NCBI GenBank assembly: GCA_019424905.1
Contig: JAHYYP010000001.1
Location: forward strand, 62,001 to 126,000
Length of the DNA: 64,000 bases
Source: Collinsella sp.
GTDB lineage: Bacteria > Actinomycetota > Coriobacteriia > Coriobacteriales > Coriobacteriaceae
Direction: 5' to 3'
Each line of letters opens with the position of its first letter. Within the stretch, counting starts at the first letter, position 1. The translations under genes and the position numbers were made by a program. This document shows, in pieces, positions 16,122 to 23,044 of this stretch. The notes beneath the pieces are model-generated. The model was not told the DNA's origin. It was given only the letters and a program-made list of their open reading frames with translations, and did no database searches.

Positions 16122-16853
16122 ATGGCAGACATGATCGAGATCAAGCATCTCAACAAGTACTTTGGCGACCTGCATGTGCTCAAAGATATCAATCTCACCG
16201 TCAAGCGCGGCGAGAAGCTCGTAATGATCGGGCCTTCCGGTTCGGGTAAGTCGACGCTCATCCGTTGCGTCGATTATCTGGAGGAGCCCACGTCGGGCGA
16301 GGTCGTCATCGACGGTACGCCGCTCACCAAAAAGAATCACCTGGAGATGGCTCGCAAGTATAGCTCTATGGTGTTTCAGCAGTTCAACCTGTATCCCAAC
16401 ATGACGGTGCTGGGCAACCTGACGCTCGCGCCCATCAAACTGCAAAAGAAGAGCAAGGAGGAGGCGACCGAGATCGCCATCGCTGCGCTCAAGCGCGTCG
16501 GCATGGCGCATAAGGCCGGCGAGTATCCGCAGAATCTCTCGGGTGGTCAGCAGCAGCGCATCGCCATCGCCCGTGCCCTGTGCACCAAGCAGCCCATCAT
16601 CCTGTTTGACGAACCGACCTCGGCACTCGACCCCGAGATGGTCCAGGAGGTTCTGGACGTTATGATCGAGCTTGCGCAGGAAGATATCACCATGATCTGC
16701 GTGACGCACGAGATGGGCTTTGCACGCCAGGTGGCCGACCGCGTCATCTTTATGGAGGACGGCCGCATCCTGGAGGAGGGCACGCCCGAGCACTTCTTCG
16801 ATAACCCCGAGAACCCGCGCTGCCGCGAGTTCCTGTCCAAGATTCTGCACTAG
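16122..16853 (+). CDS. Polar amino-acid ABC transporter ATP-binding protein (GlnQ type)
   Basis: A 243-residue ATPase of an amino-acid importer. Walker A is GPSGSGKST (about residues 38-46), followed by a Q-loop in VFQQFNLYPNMT, the signature LSGGQQQR and Walker B ILFDEPTSALDPE. The length and VLKDINLTVKRGEKL fit the GlnQ/HisP group. It is first in a four-gene operon with a binding protein and two permeases. Confidence 0.93.
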   Translation: MADMIEIKHLNKYFGDLHVLKDINLTVKRGEKLVMIGPSGSGKSTLIRCVDYLEEPTSGEVVIDGTPLTKKNHLEMARKYSSMVFQQFNLYPNMTVLGNLTLAPIKLQKKSKEEATEIAIAALKRVGMAHKAGEYPQNLSGGQQQRIAIARALCTKQPIILFDEPTSALDPEMVQEVLDVMIELAQEDITMICVTHEMGFARQVADRVIFMEDGRILEEGTPEHFFDNPENPRCREFLSKILH

Positions 16854-16861
16854 GCGCGGTG

Positions 16862-17737
16862 ATGGACATGACGGATATGACGAGGGCGGCCGTGTCGCGC
16901 CGTCACTTTTTGCAGCTGGCGGGCGCCGGCATGCTCGCGTTGACGGGGACCGCGCTTACCGGTTGTGGCAACTCCACCAGTGGCGAGGGCTCCGACAAGG
17001 GGTCCAAGCTTGCGGCCATTAAGTCGCGTGGCCATCTGAATGCCGGCGTTAAGAAGGATGTTCCCGGCTACGGCTATTACGACACCGCCAAGGGCCGCTT
17101 TGAGGGCATGGAAGTCGATTTGTGCTACCAGATCGCCGCTGCCGTCTTCGGCGTGAGCTACAAGGAGGCCCGCGCCCAGGAGCTTGTCGAGTTTACCGAC
17201 GTAACGCCCAAGACGCGCGGCCCACTGATCGATAACGGCCAGCTCGACGTGGTCGCGGCGACCTACACCATCACCGACGAGCGCAAGAAGAGCTGGGATT
17301 TTTCGACGCCGTACCGCACCGACTACGTGGGACTCATGGTCAAGAAACGTTCGGGCTTTACCTCGATTGAGGACCTGGACGGCAAGGTTATTGGCGTGAG
17401 CCAGGGTGCCACCACGCAGGGCCTGATCGAGCAGATGATCAAGGACAACGGCTTTAGCTGCAAGCCCGAGTTTAGGGCCTTTAGCGGCTATCCCATCATC
17501 AAGAGTTCGCTCGACGCCGGCAATATCGACGTCTTTGCCATGGACCGCTCCACGCTGGCCGGTTACATGAACGAGACCGTTGAGCTGCTGCAGCCCGAGG
17601 TCAAGTTTGGCGAGCAGGGCTACGGCGTGGCGACCAAGAAGGGCTGCGACCTTTCGGCTGTGGTCGATCAGGTAGTTTGCGATCGCCTGGCCGATGGCTG
17701 GCTCGACCAAGAGGTCAAGACCTGGGGTCTTGTATAG
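16862..17737 (+). CDS. Amino-acid ABC transporter substrate-binding lipoprotein with Tat-type signal
   Basis: An extracellular solute-binding protein of the family 3 type, 291 residues. The N-terminus has SRRHFLQLAGAG, a twin-arginine motif followed by a hydrophobic stretch and a lipobox LTGC. This suggests Tat export and lipid anchoring at about Cys35. The binding domain shows DLCYQIAAAVFG, FTDVTPKTRGPLIDNGQLDVV and GKVIGVSQGATTQ. The amino acid is not predictable. The start is uncertain because ATGs at 16862, 16868 and 16877 are in frame without a strong ribosome site; 16862 is used. Confidence 0.9.
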   Translation: MDMTDMTRAAVSRRHFLQLAGAGMLALTGTALTGCGNSTSGEGSDKGSKLAAIKSRGHLNAGVKKDVPGYGYYDTAKGRFEGMEVDLCYQIAAAVFGVSYKEARAQELVEFTDVTPKTRGPLIDNGQLDVVAATYTITDERKKSWDFSTPYRTDYVGLMVKKRSGFTSIEDLDGKVIGVSQGATTQGLIEQMIKDNGFSCKPEFRAFSGYPIIKSSLDAGNIDVFAMDRSTLAGYMNETVELLQPEVKFGEQGYGVATKKGCDLSAVVDQVVCDRLADGWLDQEVKTWGLV

Positions 17738-17762
17738 GCGCATCGTCCAAGGAAGGAATCAA

Positions 17763-18509
17763 ATGCTCGAAGGATTGTTTGACGCCGACCGCTGGTCGAC
17801 GACATTTCAAAACATGGGGCCCTTCTGGGAGGGCTTTGGCGTGACGCTGCAGGTGGTCGTTGCCGGCCTGCTGCTATCGCTGGTGCTGGGCACGCTGCTG
17901 GGCGTGTTCTCTACCACCCGTTCGCGCGTGCTGCGCGCCATAAGCCGTGTGTATGTGGAGTTTTACCAGAACACCCCGTTGCCCGTGCAGGTGCTCTTTA
18001 TGTACATGGCTGGTCCGCAGTTTTTGCAGGCCATAACCGGTGCCGACCAGCCGGTGCGCATCGCGCCGTTCGTGCTGGGCTTCTTGGGTGTGGGCCTGTA
18101 TCACGCGGCCTACATTTCGGAGGTCATCCGCACTGGTATCGAGGCGGTTCCGCGCGGTCAGATGGAGGCGGCCCAGAGCCAGGGCTTCACCCGTGCGCAG
18201 GCGTACTGGTACATCGTGCTGCCCCAGACATTCAAGATTATTCTGCCGCCGCTGTGTAACCAGGCGCTCAACCTGGTCAAGAACACGTCGGTGCTGGCGC
18301 TTGTGGCCGGCGGCGACCTTATGTACCGTTCCGACAACTTTGTGAGTCTGTACGGTTACCTGCAGGGATACATCGTCTGCTGCCTTATGTACTTCATCAT
18401 CTGCTTTCCGCTCGCCATGCTGGTGCAGTGGCTCGAGCGCCGCTCCAAGGAGCGTCCGCGCGGCGTGAGCCTGGCCGAGCTGGGACTCGACAACGTAGAG
18501 GAGGCCTAG
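17763..18509 (+). CDS. Amino-acid ABC transporter permease (HisMQ type)
   Basis: Membrane subunit of 248 residues with the HisMQ pattern: GFGVTLQVVVAGLLLS at the first helix, YVEFYQNTPLPVQVLF, and the EAA loop EAVPRGQMEAAQSQG contacting the ATPase. The start at 17763 follows GAAGGAATC. Confidence 0.93.
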   Translation: MLEGLFDADRWSTTFQNMGPFWEGFGVTLQVVVAGLLLSLVLGTLLGVFSTTRSRVLRAISRVYVEFYQNTPLPVQVLFMYMAGPQFLQAITGADQPVRIAPFVLGFLGVGLYHAAYISEVIRTGIEAVPRGQMEAAQSQGFTRAQAYWYIVLPQTFKIILPPLCNQALNLVKNTSVLALVAGGDLMYRSDNFVSLYGYLQGYIVCCLMYFIICFPLAMLVQWLERRSKERPRGVSLAELGLDNVEEA

Positions 18510-18512
18510 CGC

Positions 18513-19151
18513 ATGGAAATCTTCAACGCGACCAACCTGCTCTACATTTGGGGCGGCTTTGTTAAGACGATCGAGATCTCGGCGCTGTCGATCTTTTTCT
18601 CGCTCATCTTTGGCACGGTGCTGGCGCTCGTTAAAAGCTATGCGCCCCGCCCGTTCCGTATTTTGGTGAGCGCCTATATCGAGCTGTTCCGCTGTACGCC
18701 AAACCTGCTGTGGATTCTGTTTATCTACTTTACGGTGCAGGGTTTGGACATTGTGATTTCGACCATCGCCTTTACGCTGTTTACCAGCGCTGTTATGGCC
18801 GAGATTGTGCGTGGCGGCCTCAACTCGATTCCGCGCGGCCAGTTTGAGGCGGCGCAGAGCCAGGGCTTCGGCTTCTTTGCCACCATGCGCTATATCATTC
18901 TGCCGCAGACGTTTAAGACGATCATTCCGGCGCTGTTTAGCCAGTGCACGACCGTCATTAAGGACAGCTCGTATCTTTCGGGCATTAACGTGGCCGAGCT
19001 CATGTACACGGCAAACGTTGTGATGGCTCACGCGATCGACCTGTCGCAGGTGCTTATGCTCTACGGCCTGGTGTTTGCGATGTACTTTGTGCTCAACTTT
19101 GGTATCTCGTTGCTGGTCCGAGCATATCAACGCCGTATTGTGGCAGCGTAG
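18513..19151 (+). CDS. Amino-acid ABC transporter permease, second subunit
   Basis: A second HisMQ-type permease of 212 residues, starting 3 bases after the previous stop. It has the partner pattern: FVKTIEISALSIFFSLIFG, then YIELFRCTPNLLWILF, and the EAA loop NSIPRGQFEAAQSQG. The two permeases presumably form a heterodimer. It ends within one base of the palindromic element at 19151. Confidence 0.93.
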   Translation: MEIFNATNLLYIWGGFVKTIEISALSIFFSLIFGTVLALVKSYAPRPFRILVSAYIELFRCTPNLLWILFIYFTVQGLDIVISTIAFTLFTSAVMAEIVRGGLNSIPRGQFEAAQSQGFGFFATMRYIILPQTFKTIIPALFSQCTTVIKDSSYLSGINVAELMYTANVVMAHAIDLSQVLMLYGLVFAMYFVLNFGISLLVRAYQRRIVAA

Positions 19152-19258
19152 TCCTGCTTCCCCAAGCACGGCATCTTGCCCCTCAATCGTCGCTTGCGTA
19201 CATTTAGTACGCGGCGCTCCTCTTTCGGGGCAATCTGCCGCACTTGGGAAACCAGGAC
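19151..19258. repeat. Large imperfect palindrome after the amino-acid transporter
   Basis: Arms 19151-19182 and 19227-19258 pair at about 26 of 32 positions. In the centre GCGTAC-ATTTA-GTACGC (19196-19212) is a second, perfect stem. The left arm overlaps the stop region of the last permease gene. It may end transcription of the operon; there is no T-tract. Confidence 0.7.
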
Positions 19259-19272
19259 GGTCGTAAGTGACA

Positions 19273-19305
19273 AAATGAGAATCAGGAATCGCCTATTTCT
19301 CATTT
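19273..19305. promoter_or_regulatory. Inverted repeat before the cytidylate-kinase-like gene
   Basis: AAATGAGAA (19273-19281) and TTCTCATTT (19297-19305) form a perfect 9-bp inverted repeat ending 17 bases before the start codon. It could be an operator or a leader hairpin just upstream of the ribosome site. Confidence 0.45.
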
Positions 19306-19322
19306 GTTAGAAAGGAATCGCG

Positions 19323-19946
19323 ATGAGCGATCTGGAGAACAAAAAGAGCCCCGTGGTCATTACCATCGCGCGCGACTTTGGTGCCGAGGGCCACGAGATC
19401 GGACGCATCCTCGCCAACGAGTTGGGGATTCCGCTGTACGATAACGAGCTGCTGGTGCGTGCTTCGCTGCGCGCGGGCGAGTCGCTCGACAAGATGGCCG
19501 CTTACGACGAGCGCCTGGCCGTGGAGAACATGGCTTTTCTGCCCGACCGTTACGATGCGCGTTCGTACTCGGACAAGTTGTTCCAAAAGATGAGCCAGGT
19601 GATTTTGGATCTGGGTGAGACCGAGAGCTGCATTATCGAAGGCCGCCTGTCCGATTACCTGCTGCGTAACAACCCCAACCACATTGCCGTATTGGTGACC
19701 GCTCCCTTTGAGGACCGCGTCGAGATCGTGCGCAAAAAGCGCGGCCTCAACAAAAAGAAGGGCGCCAAGCTAGTTAAACAGCAGCAGAAGGCGCGCGAGG
19801 CATTCTACAAGCGCTACAGCGCCGGCAAGTGGAAGATGACGAGCGGCAAGGACATCGTCGTCAACCGCGCCAAGCTGGGCCGCGAGGGTTGTAAAGACGT
19901 CATCGCCGCCGCCTACCGCTACAAAGTGGCGCAGCTCGAAGGCTAA
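19323..19946 (+). CDS. Cytidylate-kinase-like family protein
   Basis: A 207-residue protein of the cytidylate-kinase-like family. The N-terminus VVITIARDFGAEGHEIGRILANELGIPLYD (residues 11-40) has the form of the family's opening strand, loop and helix. This replaces the ordinary Cmk P-loop GxxGxGK, so nucleotide kinase activity is not assured. IIEGRLSDYLL and a basic lid-like region RKKRGLNKKKGAK follow. The start follows GAAAGGAATC. It ends at a GGGGAC hairpin that also serves as terminator. Confidence 0.8.
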   Translation: MSDLENKKSPVVITIARDFGAEGHEIGRILANELGIPLYDNELLVRASLRAGESLDKMAAYDERLAVENMAFLPDRYDARSYSDKLFQKMSQVILDLGETESCIIEGRLSDYLLRNNPNHIAVLVTAPFEDRVEIVRKKRGLNKKKGAKLVKQQQKAREAFYKRYSAGKWKMTSGKDIVVNRAKLGREGCKDVIAAAYRYKVAQLEG

Positions 19947-19952
19947 TCGATC

Positions 19953-19995
19953 AAAAACCACCACAAAGGGGACAGGCACCTTTGTGGTGGTTTTT
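19953..19995. repeat. GGGGAC-loop hairpin acting as terminator
   Basis: AAAAACCACCACAAAG and CTTTGTGGTGGTTTTT are perfectly complementary around GGGACAGGCAC. The T-run on the right fits termination of the gene ending at 19946. The same stem and loop recur at 22984 and inverted at 25634 and 32654. Confidence 0.85.
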
Positions 19996-20045
19996 GTTTT
20001 AGGCGGAGAAAGTCAACTGGTTCTGCGGGGGCCGATCACTCAAAG

Positions 20046-20096
20046 AACTCAAAGATGCTCAAAAAACTCAAAGATGCTCAAAATACTTAAAGATTG
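20046..20096. repeat. Tandem 19-bp repeats before the AAA ATPase gene
   Basis: AACTCAAAGATGCTCAAAA occurs twice back to back (20046-20064 and 20065-20083), followed by a degenerate third copy (TACTTAAAGATTG). This lies about 40 bases before the start of the ATPase gene. It is a candidate binding-site array, possibly for the winged helix of that protein. Confidence 0.7.
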
Positions 20097-20136
20097 TAGG
20101 GGCATAATTAAGTTGTATGAGTTCAAGGGAGGCTTT

Positions 20137-21252
20137 ATGGCGGCACCGACGGCGTACAGGCAGGCAAATCCATTCACGCCGATGTTCGGACGTGTACCGG
20201 CGTATATGGCCGGCCGTGAGCAAATCATCGATGATATGGTGCTGGCGTTTGAAAATGACGACTCCGATCCCAATCTTTGCTCGGTTTTCTATGGTGCACG
20301 TGGTACAGGTAAAACGGCGCTTTTGGCATATCTGTCGTACCGCGCCCAGCAAGAGGGCTGGATTACAGCGAATGTGACGGCCTCGGAGGGGATGCTCGAA
20401 GACATTTTGCAGCGCCTCAACGAATCAGCCGCCCATCTGATCGAAAAGCCCGCTTCTAGGCGTGTGAACAGTGTCGGCATTGCCCACGTAGGAAGCATGA
20501 GCTGGGAAAACATCGATGTTGAATTTGAGGGCGCTAACTGGCGTACTAAGATGAACGCTTTGTTTGCTCAGCTTGAAGCGACTGACACCGGGGTGCTTAT
20601 CGCCGTTGACGAAGTGGATGTATCGTTTGCGCAAATGACGGAGCTTGTTACTACCTACCAGCACTTTGTAAGCGAGAATAAAAAGGTAGCTTTGCTTATG
20701 GCGGGGCTGCCGTTTCGCGTGCTGGCGCTGCTGACGGGGAAATCGACATCGTTTCTTCGTCGCGCGGCTCAACATTCGCTGGGATCAATTTCACCGACTG
20801 AGGTAAAAGAAGCGTTTCGACTAACGATTGAGGACGGCGGCAAGACGATTTCTGATGAGGCGATTGACCTCGCTGCCAAGGCGATCGATGGCTTTCCATT
20901 TATGTTCCAGTTGGTGGGGTATCGGGCATGGAATGCTTCGCGCCAAGCCTCCGAGGTTTCTATTGAGGATGTCGAACGAGGCGCGAAACTTGCGCAAGAG
21001 GAGCTGGAATCGCGAGTTTTCGCTTCAACAGCGGCGGAACTTTCACGAGGGGACCTTGAATTTCTTCGTGCAATGAATCCGGTTGGGACGACGACCAGGC
21101 AAGAGCTGGCAGCGAGGCTTAAGAAGAGTTCCGGTTCGATTTCAACGTATAAAAAGCGTCTGGTAGAGGCTGGGGTAATTGAAGAGCCTCTACAAGGACG
21201 TTTTGAGTTTGCATTGCCAGGCTTTGGCCGATATGTCGCATCGCTTTACTAG
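20137..21252 (+). CDS. AAA-type ATPase with C-terminal winged helix
   Basis: A 371-residue protein. Walker A FYGARGTGKTALL lies at about residues 51-63, and Walker B VLIAVDEVD at about 149-157. A sensor/lid region follows (PTEVKEAFRLTIEDGGK). The C-terminal ~60 residues look like a winged helix (TRQELAARLKKSSGSISTYKKRLVEAG). It resembles STAND/archaeal-type ATPases with attached DNA-binding domains. Role unknown; defence, gene regulation and stress response are all possible. The start at 20137 follows AAGGGAGGC. The tandem repeats just upstream suggest self-regulation. Base composition is less GC-rich than in the purine genes, which may indicate transfer. Confidence 0.75.
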   Translation: MAAPTAYRQANPFTPMFGRVPAYMAGREQIIDDMVLAFENDDSDPNLCSVFYGARGTGKTALLAYLSYRAQQEGWITANVTASEGMLEDILQRLNESAAHLIEKPASRRVNSVGIAHVGSMSWENIDVEFEGANWRTKMNALFAQLEATDTGVLIAVDEVDVSFAQMTELVTTYQHFVSENKKVALLMAGLPFRVLALLTGKSTSFLRRAAQHSLGSISPTEVKEAFRLTIEDGGKTISDEAIDLAAKAIDGFPFMFQLVGYRAWNASRQASEVSIEDVERGAKLAQEELESRVFASTAAELSRGDLEFLRAMNPVGTTTRQELAARLKKSSGSISTYKKRLVEAGVIEEPLQGRFEFALPGFGRYVASLY

Positions 21253-21291
21253 AGGGTCGTTGCTGCGAAGGATCGCTTCGTGTCCCTTTAC

Positions 21292-21350
21292 TGTCTCGAT
21301 CTGTAACAATAAGCCTGCTTTTAGGGGCCTATCTGTTACAGACTGAGACA
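21292..21350. repeat. Conserved-stem, 25-base-loop hairpin, single unit
   Basis: TGTCTCGATCTGTAACA (21292-21308) and TGTTACAGACTGAGACA (21334-21350) enclose a 25-base loop. It is one of nine units of this type in the window. It sits between the ATPase and the LuxR gene. Confidence 0.9.
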
Positions 21351-21379
21351 AACTGGCAGAGTGGCCTTCTGCTCCGCTC

Positions 21380-21413
21380 AAACCACCGCAAAGGGGGCCT
21401 TTGTGGTGGTTTT
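21380..21413. repeat. Shortened GGGGAC-type hairpin at the end of the LuxR gene
   Basis: AAACCACCGCAAAG and CCTTTGTGGTGGTTT pair around a G-run; the GGGGACAGGCAC loop is reduced to GGGGG. On the minus strand it lies just beyond the LuxR stop at 21418 and may end its transcription. Confidence 0.65.
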
Positions 21414-21417
21414 TGTT

Positions 21418-22820
21418 TTAGGCAGAGGGGAAGGCTTTGGCGAGACCGGCGCGCGTCTGCGTGTCGGTCTTTTGGTAGATAGAGCTCAGGTGGCGCTGTA
21501 CCATGCGCATCGAGATGCCGAGTTCCTCGGCGACCTGCTTGAGCGGGCGTTCATCCTGGGTCACGGCTATGAGCACGTCGACTTCGCGCGGGGTGAGAGC
21601 GTGGTCGGCGATGAAGGCCTGGCGTTGCTCTTCGATGGTGGGGGCGGTGAGTGCTTCTTTTGCCAGTTGCTCGCGCTCGCGCTCCTGCTCGGTTTGGGGC
21701 AGGCGAAACAGGCCGGCTGCCACGAATGCCGCGCAGGCGGCGACGAGCAAAACGAGCGCGCCGATCATAATGAGGGCAACGTTGTCCGAGGTTACGAGCG
21801 CCAGCGAGAGGCCCGATGTAGTGAATGCGCATACATTGTTGGCGGCGCGTCCCATGCCGGCCCAGAGGGCGGGCGCATGCATGCGCGGTGCCAGCTGTGT
21901 AAAGGTGGCGGTAAAGAACGTGACAAAAAAGCCCGAACTCAGATAAAAGACGACAAGGCCCAGGTTGGGATCGGCGCCGGCCTCCACGGCCAGGATGGAA
22001 ATGGTCGAGAGCACGGCGATGCCGAGCATGACAAGTCCCATGTAGCGGCGCTCGGCAAGGTCAAAGATAAGACCGGCGGCAAGGCCGCTTGCCGCCAAAA
22101 AAGGCGCGGCCAGGTTTGCACGGCAATGGTGCCGTGGGCGTTGGAGAGTGTGACCACGTTGTCGAGGGTCGAGAACAAGCAGGCAAGAATCATGACGAGC
22201 GCGATGCTCCAGCATGACTGTTTGGCGAGGGCATGAGAGGGCTCAATAAAGGGATTGATGGCGGAGTTGGAGCTCTCGGCGGCCTTTTGGGGAACGACGC
22301 TGAGGGCGGAGATGGCGATAGTCGCTGCGCCAAGGACGATGAGCTCGACGATGCCACCGCAATTGAGCAGGTTGACGGCGAACTGCATCAGGATGCCCGC
22401 GGCATAGGCCGCTCCCGCACCGGTGGCGAGCTTGGGATCATCTTGGAATGCCAACGAAAAGGCGTGGTGCGCTGCGGCGCCTAACAGGCCGAGTCCGAGG
22501 AATGCGAGGCAGCCCAGAATCTCGAGGGCAAGCGGGGCCGTGGGGGACTGGATCTGAATCAGCCCCAAGATGGCGATAGGGACGGCGGCACTGACAACTG
22601 CCTGAGGCTGGCCTTTGCGCTGCGCATGATCAAGCAACGGAGCGTATCCGATAAAGCCGATCACGCTGGCGCCAAGGATAAGGCCCTGTGCGAGCACAAC
22701 GCGCTCGGCGCCGGCGAGTAGCCCGATATTGATATCGAAGCGAAACTCGGCGGCAAGGAAGACGAAGGTAAAGAGCGCGAGTGCCAAAAGCGCGTTAATT
22801 TTAGGCTTGCTCAGGTTCAA
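21418..22820 (-). pseudogene. LuxR-type regulator with MFS-like membrane half, frameshifted
   Basis: Two overlapping frames together encode one protein of about 467 residues. The 5' part (22820 to about 22120) has roughly nine hydrophobic helices like a major-facilitator half. The 3' part (about 22120 to 21418) completes the helices and ends in a LuxR-type HTH (LTPREVDVLIAV ... SMRMVQRHLSSIYQKTDTQTRAGL). The frame changes by one base near 22115-22125, in sense ...GCCGTGCAAACCTGG..., where the first frame leaves homologous sequence and the second begins NLAAPFLAASGLAAG. Membrane LuxR proteins of this design are common in Coriobacteriia. This may be a decayed gene, a phase-variable state or a sequence error; no long homopolymer explains it. 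Confidence 0.8.
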
Positions 22821-22910
22821 GGACAGTCCTTTGGGTGGACGAATGATCGTGTCCTCGATTGTAGCGTTCCCGGGACGAGTGTGGCGATGGTGAAATCATA
22901 TTGAATTAAA

Positions 22911-22949
22911 CCGCAGGTAGAGGCCTAGGTTCACATCTACGAACCTAGG
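22911..22949. repeat. CGCAGGTA-core palindrome upstream of first surface protein
   Basis: CCGCAGGTAG is followed by CCTAGGTTC (22924-22932), an 8-base spacer, and GAACCTAGG (22941-22949). The same arrangement with different outer stem bases precedes the second surface gene at 25672-25714. It may be an operator, a 5' leader structure or a mobile repeat. Confidence 0.7.
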
Positions 22950-22983
22950 CATACGGAGTCATTTGACACATCTTGGTGGTACA

Positions 22984-23024
22984 GGACCACCACAAAGGGG
23001 ACAGGCACCTTTGTGGTGGTGTCC
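22984..23024. repeat. GGGGAC-loop hairpin upstream of first surface protein
   Basis: GGACCACCACAAAG and CTTTGTGGTGGTGTCC enclose GGGACAGGCAC. It is the same core as at 19953 with a slightly different base to the stem. It ends about 20 bases before the start codon, so in mRNA it would lie just upstream of the ribosome site. Confidence 0.8.
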
Positions 23025-23044
23025 CTACGACCAAGGAGGGCGTT

